64,000 nt of DNA from Limnobacter sp. (GTDB lineage Bacteria > Pseudomonadota > Gammaproteobacteria > Burkholderiales > Burkholderiaceae_B): NCBI GenBank assembly GCA_029866125.1, contig JARWZZ010000014.1, forward strand, positions 120,988 to 184,987, given 5' to 3'. The number at the start of each line of letters is the position of its first letter. Positions within the stretch are counted from its first letter, which is position 1. The notes under the pieces are model-generated. The model was not told where the DNA came from. It did no database searches and worked only from the letters and a program-made list of their open reading frames with translations. The translations under genes and the position numbers were made by a program. Shown here one piece after another: positions 1 through 9,223 of this stretch.

Positions 1-653
1 TACTCGCCCGTATCACGTGCTTTGGCGCTGATAATACCGGCCGTAACCGTATTCTCAAGGCCAAATGGAGAGCCAATCGCCAGCACCCACTGGCCCACTT
101 TGGCCTTGGACACATCACCCACTTTCAGGAATGGCAAATCAGGGCCTTCAATTTTGACCAAAGCCACATCGGTGCGCTGATCCGAGCCAATAATTTTGGC
201 CTTGAATTCACGCTTGTCGCTGAGGGTTACAAAAATGGTTTCCGCACCCTCAACCACATGGTGGTTGGTCAGCACAAAACCTTTGTTGTCGATGATGAAT
301 CCAGACCCCACACCACGCTGAACCTCACGCTCAGGTTGTGGCGCGCGTTGCTGGGGTACCTGCCCTCCGGGGGGAATGAAACGCTTAAAAAATTCATAGA
401 AAGGGTCATTGGGGTCCATACCTGGAAATCCGGGAGGAAACCCACCTTGTGGACCGCCTTGTTGACCACCCACTTTTTGAGTGGTGCGAATGTTCACAAC
501 TGCTGGACCAGCCTTTTCCACCAAATCAGCGAAATCGGGCAAATCTCGAGCGGCCGCGTTAGCCATTTGAGGGCTCAAATTGCCCATCAACACCACTGCA
601 CAAACCAATCCCAAAAATTGAAGGGACAACTGACGAACACTTATTATTCTCAT
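1..653 (-). CDS. mucD: Do-like periplasmic serine protease (MucD/DegQ), 5' part; runs off the window
   Basis: This is the N-terminal 217 codons of a trypsin-like Do/HtrA protease; the gene continues past position 1. It begins MRIISVRQLS with a hydrophobic signal segment that ends near ANAAARD, so the product is exported. A Gly/Pro/Gln-rich linker follows (about residues 60-105), then the protease core with GVGSGFII, the catalytic His in TNHHVV and the catalytic Asp in RTDVALVKI. The catalytic Ser and the PDZ domains lie outside the window. The start is ATG after AGAGGA. It lies 41 nt downstream of rseB in the order rpoE-rseA-rseB-mucD, as in the algU-mucABD cluster of Pseudomonas and in many Burkholderiales, so it probably degrades misfolded envelope proteins under sigma-E control. 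The MucD/DegQ name rests on context plus the core motifs. Confidence 0.93.
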   Translation of the reverse strand, partial: MRIISVRQLSLQFLGLVCAVVLMGNLSPQMANAAARDLPDFADLVEKAGPAVVNIRTTQKVGGQQGGPQGGFPPGFPGMDPNDPFYEFFKRFIPPGGQVPQQRAPQPEREVQRGVGSGFIIDNKGFVLTNHHVVEGAETIFVTLSDKREFKAKIIGSDQRTDVALVKIEGPDLPFLKVGDVSKAKVGQWVLAIGSPFGLENTVTAGIISAKARDTGE

Positions 654-694
654 TCTTGAATTCCTCTTGTTGCAATTATTTTCAGCAGGCGTAC

Positions 695-1711
695 TCACTG
701 CGACTTCCATTTCACTGACTTTAGAAAGGTATCAAGTGTAACAACCGGAACCTCACCCAACACCGTCACCAAATGGGTTCCTTGGATCTCAGATTTTGAC
801 ATCACCGCGCCATGGCTCATGGGCACGGATGGCAAAGTTTGACCTGCTTGCGCTTTTTGAATAAAAACGGACAATGTTGCCAAACCGTCCGAGAACACAG
901 CCTGGTGGACTTCAAGGTTGTTGTCCTTCATCCTGCAAAAAGCATTGATTTTTGAAAATCCATGCATCGATTGTGGCAACGCATAAGGAAGCTTTCGGTC
1001 ATCAATCGGGAGAATTTTGGTGCTTGCCTCTTTCCAGCCGGGCCCAGCTTCAATAAGTGCTGGTTTTTTGCTAAGGTCACTGGAAAAGTTAATTTCAGAA
1101 AACCCAACTCTTTCAAGCAGTTCACCTTGACGGGAATAGGACTCAGACCGCAACAGCAACGAATGTTCCTTGTCTACAAACAGGCGGTACTCGTAACGCA
1201 TCTGATCTTTGGGCAACAGGCGCATCACACGGGCCTGACGCCCGGCCACTCGGCGTGGCGAAAGCTCATCAATGGTGTAAAACTGGGCCAAAGAAGCAGA
1301 TCCATCCGCATTCGTAAATACCCTGGGGAAAGAAGAATTGATTTGCCTCTTTTCAGACAGGATCAACTTACGATCGGGGATGATGCATTGAATTTGATCG
1401 TTGTGGCGTATCCAACGGGAGGGTTGTCCATCCAGCTTTTCGATCAGCTCAAATTCACCTTCGGGCGTTGCAAAATGTTCCACGCGGCTATTCTGGGTGT
1501 GCTCGCCAGACTTCGTACTCAAAAAGCCCGAATAATTCAACAAGCGAGCCTTTTCATGAGTCTGGGAAACGAGTGTCCAGAGTGCGGTTTCGTCAGCTGC
1601 CTGCGATCCAGGGGCAAAACCCATGATTCCGGTCACCAACAAAAGCCCCGATACAAAAGCTCTGAAACCAACTGACGGGGCCCCAAGTACAAGCGTGTGC
1701 ATGCTGCTCAT
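695..1711 (-). CDS. rseB: Sigma-E factor regulatory protein RseB (MucB)
   Basis: This 338-residue protein has a signal peptide (hydrophobic stretch about residues 15-38, cleavage near GSQAADE). The rest matches the two-domain MucB/RseB family: an N-terminal LolA/LolB-like half containing YSGFLSTKSGEHTQNSR, and a C-terminal domain ending in a lysine-rich tail. Known family members bind the periplasmic part of RseA, protect it from regulated proteolysis and sense off-pathway lipoproteins or LPS. The start codon lies 6 nt after the rseA stop, and the ribosome site AAGG overlaps that stop (TAAGGCATTATG), which points to translational coupling. Length and position between rseA and mucD fit the family well. 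Confidence 0.93.
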   Translation of the reverse strand: MSSMHTLVLGAPSVGFRAFVSGLLLVTGIMGFAPGSQAADETALWTLVSQTHEKARLLNYSGFLSTKSGEHTQNSRVEHFATPEGEFELIEKLDGQPSRWIRHNDQIQCIIPDRKLILSEKRQINSSFPRVFTNADGSASLAQFYTIDELSPRRVAGRQARVMRLLPKDQMRYEYRLFVDKEHSLLLRSESYSRQGELLERVGFSEINFSSDLSKKPALIEAGPGWKEASTKILPIDDRKLPYALPQSMHGFSKINAFCRMKDNNLEVHQAVFSDGLATLSVFIQKAQAGQTLPSVPMSHGAVMSKSEIQGTHLVTVLGEVPVVTLDTFLKSVKWKSQ

Positions 1712-1717
1712 AATGCC

Positions 1718-2371
1718 TTAACGTTCCGATGACACATATTGAAACTGAACCGACTGCAGGCCAGTCTCCTGCTCCGGTGTCCACACATTCATCCACTCTT
1801 TGGCATCGCTGCGGCTAACCACCACACTGCTCGACACATCATTCAATACGGGTTTGTCAGACTCAACCCTCGCAATCGGGGACACACCCGCCAAGCCGCT
1901 TTGCACAGCATTCTGTTGGTGTGCCGAGAAGTACTCTTGCCACAAGGCAAGTTCTTTGTCGTTCACTGTTTCAGCGCTGCGTGTTTTCATCACCATTTGC
2001 ACCTCGGAGTCTACAGCAGGTACAAAAGTATTGATGGACAAGGCCACCACAACCACCGCAGCCACTGAAGCAACCAGTTTCAAACTTTTTGCCGCTGCAA
2101 AGGTGGCAATCATCTTGCGACGGTCCGCCAGCGTTTTGGCAAGCACAGGTGCAACGATTGTTGGCTCCTGCTCAATCATCAATGCGATTTGGTCAACCAA
2201 ATCAGGTTGGTGGTGCGCGGTCAAGCTTTCGCTTCGCAACACGTCCCCGATTAACTGAAAACTATTCCATGCGGATTGGTCTTCATCATCCATTTGCAGA
2301 AGCAGCGCTTTGATCTCGCTTTCTGACATTTCCCCATCAACCAAGGTTGATATTTGTTCTAGCTTGCCCAT
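1718..2371 (-). CDS. rseA: Anti-sigma-E factor RseA (MucA)
   Basis: A 217-residue single-pass inner-membrane anti-sigma factor. The N-terminal cytoplasmic domain opens with LEQISTLVDGEMSESE, the usual sequence of RseA/MucA N-domains that clamp the sigma factor, followed by a helical stretch around WNSFQLIGDVLRSES. One transmembrane helix lies at about residues 96-116 (LVASVAAVVVVALSINTF). The remaining 100 residues would be periplasmic and should bind RseB. It follows rpoE by 10 nt and is coupled to rseB. Family knowledge: the protein holds RpoE inactive until DegS/RseP-type proteases cut it. Neither protease is in this window. Confidence 0.93.
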   Translation of the reverse strand: MGKLEQISTLVDGEMSESEIKALLLQMDDEDQSAWNSFQLIGDVLRSESLTAHHQPDLVDQIALMIEQEPTIVAPVLAKTLADRRKMIATFAAAKSLKLVASVAAVVVVALSINTFVPAVDSEVQMVMKTRSAETVNDKELALWQEYFSAHQQNAVQSGLAGVSPIARVESDKPVLNDVSSSVVVSRSDAKEWMNVWTPEQETGLQSVQFQYVSSER

Positions 2372-2381
2372 AGATTACCCA

Positions 2382-2984
2382 TTACCATCGTTTATCACCT
2401 TTAGGGTCCAGAAGCGGTTTGATTTTTTGTGATATCGCTTCGCGAGCCCTAAAAATACGGGACCGAACGGTCCCAATTGGGCAATCCATGGCTGAAGCAA
2501 TTTCTTCATAACTTAAACCATCAATTTCCCGCATGATGATGGCTTCCCGTAAATCATCCGGTAAAGCCGCCATCGCATCATTCACCGCCTCCCCTATTTG
2601 CTTGGTCTGCAGTAGGGACTCAGGCGTATCGATGTTACTAAGAGCGCTATTGTCTTCAAAAGTTTCACTGTCATCATCATTTGAATCATGCAGCGTCATC
2701 GGACGGCGATTTTGGGTCACCAAATGGTTCTTGGCGGTGTTAATCGCTATACGATAAATCCATGTGTAGAAGGCACTTTCCCCACGGAAATTGCCAATAG
2801 CCCGGTACGCCTTGATGAATGTATCTTGTACGACATCATCAATGTCCTCTTGGTTCTTAACCATTCGGGTGAGTAAACGGGCCACGCGCCTTTGGTATTT
2901 GGACACCAACAAATTGTAGGCTTTCTTGTCGCCGGCCTGCACTCGCTGAACGATCAAAAAGTCCTCGTCTCTTTCGGGAGTCAT
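2382..2984 (-). CDS. rpoE: RNA polymerase sigma-E factor (RpoE/AlgU)
   Basis: A 200-residue ECF sigma factor. I start it at MTPERDEDF: the ATG at 2984 has GGGAGG six nucleotides upstream, and this matches known RpoE N-termini, although the frame stays open farther up. Region 2 is seen in NQEDIDDVVQDTFIKAYRAI and FYTWIYRIAINTAKNHL, and region 4 in LSYEEIASAMDCPIGTVRSRIFRAR, with the conserved cysteine of the RpoE group. It should direct the envelope-stress regulon and transcribe its own rseA-rseB-mucD operon. The ATG overlaps the stop of the upstream small gene by 4 nt (ATGA), so at least part of its translation is coupled to the fab cluster transcript. Confidence 0.95.
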   Translation of the reverse strand: MTPERDEDFLIVQRVQAGDKKAYNLLVSKYQRRVARLLTRMVKNQEDIDDVVQDTFIKAYRAIGNFRGESAFYTWIYRIAINTAKNHLVTQNRRPMTLHDSNDDDSETFEDNSALSNIDTPESLLQTKQIGEAVNDAMAALPDDLREAIIMREIDGLSYEEIASAMDCPIGTVRSRIFRAREAISQKIKPLLDPKGDKRW

Positions 2985-3442
2985 TGAAGACCTCCCAGAA
3001 AAGGCAAGGCCGAATCCTGTTGAAATTGGGCAGTGGGTAGTTTGTAAAACTTCAGCCAGGTGAGAGCATGGCGGTAAGCCATAGAATTGGAATGGGCGAA
3101 GCAAAGGGTCAGCGTACTTTCAGACGGAGCATGCTTGACCCAGACAAACAGGGCAATTGGGTTAACCCAGGCACGCAGAGGGGTAAAAAACAAGGTTTCC
3201 TGGTCACCGAAACTTCGATAAATCAAGGAAAACTCTTCCCTCCGCGACCTACTATCCAATGAGGGTTTGGATACACAAAACTCAAACGCACCGGCCTGAG
3301 GGAAACTAGAGTCCCCAACAAAGCCCAATCGCTTCAAAACGATTTGAATGAACATCCACAACTGGGAATAGCCCAATTGTGGCCAAACAAATCCGGACAT
3401 CCTGATTGGACTCGGCAAAACCGGATTGAATTGCTGCGGCAA
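2981..3442 (-). CDS. Small hypothetical protein between fabF and rpoE, possibly YgfX-like
   Basis: A 153-residue product read from a TTG start at 3442, supported by an AGAGGT ribosome site 5 nt upstream that overlaps the fabF stop (TAAGAGGTCCATTTG). Its stop overlaps the rpoE start by 4 nt, so it is sandwiched by coupling on both sides and is very likely a real gene. I see two hydrophobic stretches near the N-terminus (about 17-43) and one around WVNPIALFVWVKH, then a C-terminal part rich in aromatic and basic residues (YRHALTWLKFYK). A small poorly conserved gene at this spot is common in Burkholderiales. The pattern loosely recalls YgfX/CptA, but I cannot confirm that and assign no function. 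Confidence 0.75.
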   Translation of the reverse strand: MPQQFNPVLPSPIRMSGFVWPQLGYSQLWMFIQIVLKRLGFVGDSSFPQAGAFEFCVSKPSLDSRSRREEFSLIYRSFGDQETLFFTPLRAWVNPIALFVWVKHAPSESTLTLCFAHSNSMAYRHALTWLKFYKLPTAQFQQDSALPFLGGLQ

Positions 3443-3451
3443 ATGGACCTC

Positions 3452-4696
3452 TTAAACTCTGGCGATAGCCAAAGTACCGTTCGTTCCACCGAAACCAAAG
3501 GAGTTGGACAAGGCCAAATCAATTTTTAAGTCTCGGGCCTGGTTTGCACAATAATCAAGGTCGCAACCTTCACCGGGAGACAACAAGTTAATTGTGGGTG
3601 GTGAAACCTGATGGTAAACAGCCAAGGTGGTGAACACCGCCTCTATGCCACCGGCTGCACCCAATAAGTGACCCGTCATACTTTTGGTTGAGTTCACAAC
3701 CGTTTTGTAGGCATGGTCGCCCAAGGCACGCTTAACAGCCATGGTTTCAGCCACATCACCCAAGGGTGTTGATGTGCCATGGGCATTGAGGTAGTCCACT
3801 TGGTTGGCGTTGCGGCCGGCATTTTTAAGTGCAGCAGTCATGCAACGCGCAGCGCCATCACCATCAGTGCATGGGGCCGTCATGTGGCTAGCGTCGGCAC
3901 TCATACCATAGCCTGCAAGTTCACCATAAATTTTGGCGCCCCGTGCTTTGGCATGCTCGTACTCTTCAAGCACCAATACACCTGCACCTTCACCCAGAAC
4001 AAAACCGTCGCGGTCTTTGTCCCAAGGACGGCTAGCAGCCGTGGGGTCATCATTACGGGTAGACAATGCACGCATGGCAGCAAAACCGCCAATGCCCAAT
4101 GGCGAAACCGTTGCTTCGGCACCGCCAGCAATCATTACATCTGCATCGCCGTACTCGATGATCCGACCCGCCTCACCAATGGAATGGGTGCCCGTGGTGC
4201 AAGCAGTTACCATTGCAATGTTGGGCCCTTTCAGACCATGCATGATGGACATGTGCCCGGAGATCATGTTGATGATACTACCCGGTACAAAAAATGGGGA
4301 AATTCGTCGGAATCCTTTGTTGATCAACTCCGAGTGAGTTTCCTCAATCATCGGAAGACCACCAATCCCTGAACCAATACTGACGCCTATGCGGTCAGCA
4401 TTTTTTTCAGTGACTTCAAGCCCGGAATCCTTAAAGGCCTGAATACCTGCCGCCAATCCATAATGGATAAACGTATCCATGCGGCTGGCTTCTTTCTTGG
4501 AGAAATAAGCCTCGACATCAAAGCCTTTTACCTCACCAGCGATGGTGCAGCTAAGCGCTTCAGTATTGAATCGCGTGATAGTTGAAATACCAGACTTACC
4601 TTGGGTAAGGCTGCTCCAGACTTCATCCACTGAGTTACCAATAGGGCTAATAATGCCCAACCCGGTAATCACAACACGTCTTCGGCTCACATTCAC
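3452..4696 (-). CDS. fabF: 3-oxoacyl-[acyl-carrier-protein] synthase II (KAS II)
   Basis: A 414-residue condensing enzyme that elongates acyl-ACP with malonyl-ACP in type II fatty acid synthesis and, by family knowledge, also elongates palmitoleoyl-ACP. The nucleophile Cys sits in [14 protein letters not shown] (about residue 166). The two catalytic histidines are in [12 protein letters not shown] and [12 protein letters not shown], and the C-terminal glycine-rich loop is SFGFGGTNG. Length and all motifs are standard. It is 73 nt downstream of acpP, the usual order, and its stop codon forms part of the ribosome site of the next small gene. Confidence 0.97.
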   Translation of the reverse strand: MNVSRRRVVITGLGIISPIGNSVDEVWSSLTQGKSGISTITRFNTEALSCTIAGEVKGFDVEAYFSKKEASRMDTFIHYGLAAGIQAFKDSGLEVTEKNADRIGVSIGSGIGGLPMIEETHSELINKGFRRISPFFVPGSIINMISGHMSIMHGLKGPNIAMVTACTTGTHSIGEAGRIIEYGDADVMIAGGAEATVSPLGIGGFAAMRALSTRNDDPTAASRPWDKDRDGFVLGEGAGVLVLEEYEHAKARGAKIYGELAGYGMSADASHMTAPCTDGDGAARCMTAALKNAGRNANQVDYLNAHGTSTPLGDVAETMAVKRALGDHAYKTVVNSTKSMTGHLLGAAGGIEAVFTTLAVYHQVSPPTINLLSPGEGCDLDYCANQARDLKIDLALSNSFGFGGTNGTLAIARV

Positions 4697-4769
4697 TCCT
4701 GTGTTTTTAGTAGGGTTCTGAAAATGGTTTTTTTAGCACCATCTCCAAAACCCCTGAATTCAAAAAGCA

Positions 4770-5009
4770 TTAGGCCTTGGAGTTAGACTTAACGTAATCG
4801 ATTGCTTGTTGAACAGTGGTGATTTTCTCAGCATCTTCATCTGGAATCTCAGTTTCAAACTCTTCTTCAAGAGCCATCACCAATTCCACTGTGTCCAAGG
4901 AATCAGCGCCAAGATCATCCACAAAGGAAGATTCGTTCTTGATTTCGTCTTCCTTAACGCCGAGCTGTTCGGCCACAATCTTTTTAACGCGCTGTTCGAT
5001 GTTTTCCAT
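4770..5009 (-). CDS. acpP: Acyl carrier protein
   Basis: A 79-residue acidic protein with the 4'-phosphopantetheine attachment site GADSLDTVE, Ser about residue 37, followed by the acidic recognition helix [15 protein letters not shown]. It carries growing acyl chains between the Fab enzymes and donates acyl groups to PlsX and lipid A synthesis. The start has a GGAG site upstream. It lies between fabG (79 nt) and fabF (73 nt), slightly wider gaps than elsewhere in the operon, which leaves room for extra promoters because ACP is needed in large amounts. Confidence 0.98.
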   Translation of the reverse strand: MENIEQRVKKIVAEQLGVKEDEIKNESSFVDDLGADSLDTVELVMALEEEFETEIPDEDAEKITTVQQAIDYVKSNSKA

Positions 5010-5087
5010 TACGGAGCCTCCGTGGTTTTAAAAGAATCAAAAATACTAGCATTGCATTATTGCAGAAAAAAATTCAGTGCAATGCCA

Positions 5088-5846
5088 TTAACCCATCCAC
5101 ATTCCACCATTTACATGGATTGTGGAACCTGTGACATATCCCGCCTGATCACTGGCCAAATAGAGCACTGCCGCAGCAATGTCATCCACCTGTCCTAGGC
5201 GTCCCAACGGGATTTGTTGCTTCAACTGCTCAACCTGCGTTTCGGAAAGTTCAGCAGTCATGTCTGTTTGAATGAAACCGGGCGCCACACAGTTGACTGT
5301 GATGTTTCGACTGCCCAATTCCCTCGCCAATGCTTTGGTCATACCCGTCAACCCAGCTTTGGCCGCCGCATAATTGGCTTGCCCTGGGTTACCGCTGCTG
5401 CCCACCACTGAAGTGATGTTGATGATACGCCCTACTCTGGCCTTCATCATCGGTTTGATTGCCAGTTTTGACAATTTGAAAACGGAAGACAGATTGACTG
5501 AAATGACAGCATCCCAATCCTCATCTTTCATCCGCATCGCCAGCTGGTCGCGTGTAATGCCAGCATTATTCACCAAAACAAGGGGCGCGCCGACTGTGCT
5601 GGCCATATTTTCAAGCAGAGCCTCAACCTGAGCGGAGTCTGTCACGTTGACGCAGGCACCATGGCCTTGAATTCCTGCTTCTTTCAAATAAGCGGAAATA
5701 GCCTCACCGCCAGATTCTGAAGTGGCCGTGCCCACCACTGTCGCACCTGCCCGGCCCAATGCCAAAGCAATGCCTTTGCCAATGCCGCGGCTGGCACCTG
5801 TAACCAGTGCAACCTTACCTGTGAGATCAAAAAAATTCGTAGTCAT
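5088..5846 (-). CDS. fabG: 3-oxoacyl-[acyl-carrier-protein] reductase
   Basis: A 252-residue short-chain dehydrogenase that reduces 3-oxoacyl-ACP with NADPH. The Rossmann motif is TGASRGIGKGIA, NNAG is present, the catalytic Ser is in INITSVVGSSG, and the Tyr/Lys pair is in NYAAAKAGL. The C-terminal Met/Gly end is typical of FabG. It sits 28 nt after fabD and before acpP, which separates it from the many other SDRs in such genomes, including the one at 47172-47942. Confidence 0.97.
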   Translation of the reverse strand: MTTNFFDLTGKVALVTGASRGIGKGIALALGRAGATVVGTATSESGGEAISAYLKEAGIQGHGACVNVTDSAQVEALLENMASTVGAPLVLVNNAGITRDQLAMRMKDEDWDAVISVNLSSVFKLSKLAIKPMMKARVGRIINITSVVGSSGNPGQANYAAAKAGLTGMTKALARELGSRNITVNCVAPGFIQTDMTAELSETQVEQLKQQIPLGRLGQVDDIAAAVLYLASDQAGYVTGSTIHVNGGMWMG

Positions 5847-5874
5847 TCAGTTACTCTGTTCAGTTGGTTTGCTT

Positions 5875-6825
5875 TCAAGAGGCCAGTGTTTCAAATACAC
5901 TGCGGGCAGACTCAGGGTCTGAAATATTAAGCACCGGTACATCAACAATTCTTTTGACCATGCCTGTCAAAACCTTGCCTGCACCACACTCCACAAACAA
6001 CTCGGCCCCATCAGCGGCCATCTTTTGGATGGATTCAACCCACCGAACAGGCCCATAGGCCTGACGCACCAAAGCGTCTTTGATTTTGGAAGCCTCGGCT
6101 TCAACCAAAACATCAATGTTGTTGTACACGCTGGACTTTGCCGAGGCAAACTGCACGGCATCCAACACTTTTTTCAATTCAACGGATGCAGGCTTCATCA
6201 AACTGGAATGAAACGGCGCAGACACTGCCAATGGCAACGCACGCTTGGCACCGAGTTCCTTCGCAAATTGGCAGGCAAGTTCAATGCCTTTTGCGGAACC
6301 GGCAATCACAACCTGGCTGGGTGCATTGAAGTTCACAGCCTCGGCAACCTCACCGGTTGCGGATGCTTTAGAGCAGGCCTCAATCACCTGCGCATCAGTC
6401 AAGCCCAATATAGCGGCCATTCCGCCCTGCCCCACAGGCACTGCATTCTGCATGGCATTTGCTCGCGCACGAACCAATTTCACGCCGTCTTGTAAGCTGA
6501 AAACACCAGAAGCGACCAAGGCTGCATACTCGCCCAAGGAATGCCCTGCCATCATGGCGGGCTGTGGGCCGCCCAAGTGCGTCCAGGCTTGAAAACACAA
6601 CACATCTGCCAGCAGCATCGCAGGCTGGGTGTGGGTTGTTAAGTTCAAAGACTCTGCTGGGCCATTGGCAATTAGTCCTGACAGGTTTTCACCCAACGCA
6701 GCATCGGCTGAAGCCGTCAGTTCCTCGTAAAGTGCAGAAAACTGACTGTCATTTTTGAATGCATCAAGCATTCCAACCGCTTGCGAACCTTGGCCTGGAA
6801 ACAGGAAGGCTATTTTTTTGCTCAT
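5875..6825 (-). CDS. fabD: Malonyl-CoA:ACP transacylase
   Basis: A 316-residue acyltransferase that loads malonyl groups from CoA onto ACP. The N-terminus reads IAFLFPGQGSQAVGM, the catalytic Ser is in AGHSLGEYAALVASG, the conserved Arg-containing stretch follows at VKLVRARANAMQ, and the catalytic His is in SAPFHSSLM. Length is normal. It lies between fabH (41 nt) and fabG in the standard order. Confidence 0.97.
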   Translation of the reverse strand: MSKKIAFLFPGQGSQAVGMLDAFKNDSQFSALYEELTASADAALGENLSGLIANGPAESLNLTTHTQPAMLLADVLCFQAWTHLGGPQPAMMAGHSLGEYAALVASGVFSLQDGVKLVRARANAMQNAVPVGQGGMAAILGLTDAQVIEACSKASATGEVAEAVNFNAPSQVVIAGSAKGIELACQFAKELGAKRALPLAVSAPFHSSLMKPASVELKKVLDAVQFASAKSSVYNNIDVLVEAEASKIKDALVRQAYGPVRWVESIQKMAADGAELFVECGAGKVLTGMVKRIVDVPVLNISDPESARSVFETLAS

Positions 6826-6866
6826 GCTTTTGAGGTTTCTATCTGAGTTTTTAATTTATCCGTATT

Positions 6867-7844
6867 CTACATGCGAACAAGCACGCTTCCCCACGTAAAC
6901 CCACCACCTACACCTTGAAGAAGCACCGTGTGGCCTTTTTTGATGCGATTTTGGCGCACAGCGTAATCCAGCGCCAAAGGTACAGATGCCGCAGAAGTGT
7001 TGCCATGTTGGTTGACGGTCACGATGGTTTTTTCTTCAGACAACTTAAGCCGCTTTGCAACCGCTTGGAGAATTCGCACATTGGCCTGATGGGGCACTAG
7101 AAAATCAACTTGATCTGCCGTAATTCCAGCCTTTTGAATCACCTGTAGGGCGCTTGAACCCAATACCGCCACCGCTTGCTTAAATACGGCTTGGCCGTCC
7201 ATGCGCAAGAATGGGTCACCCACGATGGCTCCGTTTTCAATTCGCCCCGGGGTGTTCAAAATGCAAGATTGATCGCCATCAGCTTGCAATTCACAAGCCA
7301 ATACACCGGGTTCGCTGGAAGCTGACATGAACACCGCGCCTGCACCGTCGCCAAATAAAACACAGGTGCCACGGTCATCCCAATCCATCAAACGGCTAAA
7401 TACCTCAGAACCAATGACCAAGGCGTTTTTAAACTGCCCCGAACGAATCATGGAGTCTGCAATGGTCATTGCATACACAAAACCGCTACAAACCGCTTGA
7501 ACGTCAAATGCCGCAGCATTCTTGGCTTGAAGAATCGACTGGACTGCACAGGCAGTGGAGGGAAAAATTTGATCAGACGTGGAGGTGGCTACAACAATGA
7601 GGGTTACCTCATTTGGTATCACTCCAGCAGATTCGAGGGCTTTGCTTGCCGCTTGCGCAGCCAGAAAGGCAGTGGATTCCAGTGGGCCGGCAAAGTGTCT
7701 TTGCTGAATGCCAGTGCGGGATTCAATCCATTCCGCGCTGCTTTCAACTCCTCGCTTTTCGAGGAACTTCACCAACTCGTCGTTGGAAACCACACGCTCA
7801 GGCAGGCAAGAGCCCGTCCCGAGTATGGAGCTGTATTGGGTCAT
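6867..7844 (-). CDS. fabH: 3-oxoacyl-[acyl-carrier-protein] synthase III
   Basis: A 325-residue KAS III that starts each chain by condensing acetyl-CoA with malonyl-ACP. The catalytic Cys is in [13 protein letters not shown], the His in VPHQANVRI and the Asn in [12 protein letters not shown]. The N-terminus ([19 protein letters not shown]) and the C-terminal [15 protein letters not shown] match the family from end to end. It follows plsX by 9 nt, so the two should be co-translated. Confidence 0.97.
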   Translation of the reverse strand: MTQYSSILGTGSCLPERVVSNDELVKFLEKRGVESSAEWIESRTGIQQRHFAGPLESTAFLAAQAASKALESAGVIPNEVTLIVVATSTSDQIFPSTACAVQSILQAKNAAAFDVQAVCSGFVYAMTIADSMIRSGQFKNALVIGSEVFSRLMDWDDRGTCVLFGDGAGAVFMSASSEPGVLACELQADGDQSCILNTPGRIENGAIVGDPFLRMDGQAVFKQAVAVLGSSALQVIQKAGITADQVDFLVPHQANVRILQAVAKRLKLSEEKTIVTVNQHGNTSAASVPLALDYAVRQNRIKKGHTVLLQGVGGGFTWGSVLVRM

Positions 7845-7853
7845 TCAGTTTGT

Positions 7854-8921
7854 TTAATTTTGTTGAGCCTCAGCAGGAGCTGACCCACTATGTGCTTCTG
7901 AAACTTCCGCCGGAATTGCGACGTAATGCGACATGGTCAATCGGATGCTTTCTATCAGATTGGCATTTGCCGCGTCATACGCGCGTTTGATGGCGAAAAA
8001 GAAGGCATAGGCATCAGCCGAGCCATGGCTTTTGATCACAATTCCCTTCAAGCCCAACAATGCTGCACCGTTGTAACGGCGGTGGTCCAACCTTTTTTTG
8101 AATCGGAGCAGCACAGGCGCAGCGACGATTGCTGCAATTTTGGGCCAGATACCTCTTTTAAATTCTGTTTTAATCGTGTCGCCCAGCATCTTGGCCAAGC
8201 CTTCCGAGGCCTTGAGGGCCACATTGCCCACAAAGCCATCACACACCACCACATCGGTAGTGCCTTTGAAAATGTCGTTACCTTCCACGTTGCCGTAGAA
8301 ATTCAAGTCACTTGCGCGGAGCAACTCAGCGGTCTTTTTGACCATTTCATTGCCCTTGATCACTTCCTCGCCAATATTCAGCAAACCCACTGTAGGTTTT
8401 TCAATTCCGTCAGTGGCCTTGACGAATGCAGAACCCATAACCGCAAACTGGAACAAATGCTCAGGGCCGCAATCCACATTGGCGCCAAGGTCGAGCATCA
8501 AGGTGCCTGAACCTTTTTGATTGGGCAAAGCAGATGCGATCGCTGGGCGATCAATTGAATCCAAGGTTTTGAGTACGAATCTGGATATCGCCATCAAAGC
8601 GCCGGTGTTACCCGCGCTCACGAAAGCCGAAGCCACTCCTTCCTTGACTAGGTTGGAGCAAACTCGAATGGAGGAATCTTTTTTATTACGCAAAGCCTGT
8701 GCGGGCGGTTCATCCATTTCGACCACTTCGGTGGCGTTGTGGATGGTAATCCGCGGGTGCTCCAAGGCCTTTTTCTTGGCCAAAGCGGCCTCGATTTCGG
8801 CTTGACGCCCTACAAGCACAAGATGCGCGTCTTCAAAAGAATTGAGAAAACGCAGACAGGCGGGAATGGTGACCGGAAGACCGTGATCACCACCCATGCA
8901 ATCAATCGCTATGCGAACCAT
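7854..8921 (-). CDS. plsX: Phosphate acyltransferase PlsX
   Basis: A 355-residue enzyme that makes acyl-phosphate from acyl-ACP for glycerol-3-phosphate acylation by PlsY, the first step of phospholipid synthesis. It starts [18 protein letters not shown] and includes [10 protein letters not shown], the [13 protein letters not shown] block and [13 protein letters not shown], all family hallmarks. It acts at the cytoplasmic face of the membrane. It lies 98 nt downstream of rpmF, an arrangement widely conserved in proteobacteria. Confidence 0.97.
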   Translation of the reverse strand: MVRIAIDCMGGDHGLPVTIPACLRFLNSFEDAHLVLVGRQAEIEAALAKKKALEHPRITIHNATEVVEMDEPPAQALRNKKDSSIRVCSNLVKEGVASAFVSAGNTGALMAISRFVLKTLDSIDRPAIASALPNQKGSGTLMLDLGANVDCGPEHLFQFAVMGSAFVKATDGIEKPTVGLLNIGEEVIKGNEMVKKTAELLRASDLNFYGNVEGNDIFKGTTDVVVCDGFVGNVALKASEGLAKMLGDTIKTEFKRGIWPKIAAIVAAPVLLRFKKRLDHRRYNGAALLGLKGIVIKSHGSADAYAFFFAIKRAYDAANANLIESIRLTMSHYVAIPAEVSEAHSGSAPAEAQQN

Positions 8922-9019
8922 CCGTGGTTTACCCTTTTGGTTTCACGGCAACGTGACTGCAGTTGCCTTTCTTGTTTTTCTGCTGACTGGTCGGCTAACT
9001 ATGCTGCTTACTAGACTGA

Positions 9020-9202
9020 TTACTCGTCAGATTTAGTTTTCACAACCTTTTTACCACGATACATGCCGTTTGGGCTGATGTGGTGGCGCAAATGCAACTC
9101 GCCAGATGCTGAATCAGCAGACAGGGTGGGCGCTGTCAGGTTTTGATGTGAACGGTGCATGCCGCGCTTTGAAGGCGATTTTTTGTTCTGTTGAACTGCC
9201 AT
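9020..9202 (-). CDS. rpmF: 50S ribosomal protein L32
   Basis: A 60-residue basic protein starting [19 protein letters not shown], the classic L32 N-terminus, with the family's [14 protein letters not shown] near the C-terminus. It lacks the paired cysteines of zinc-binding L32 forms, so this is the zinc-independent type. GGAG lies 6 nt before the ATG. It is placed between yceD and plsX as in most proteobacteria, linking ribosome supply with lipid synthesis genes. Confidence 0.97.
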   Translation of the reverse strand: MAVQQNKKSPSKRGMHRSHQNLTAPTLSADSASGELHLRHHISPNGMYRGKKVVKTKSDE

Positions 9203-9223
9203 TTTAAACTCCGTGTAAAAATT

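Noticed and set aside
962..1675. A 237-codon plus-strand frame inside rseB
   Set aside because: rseB is recognisable on the minus strand with coupling to rseA; this frame has no family character.
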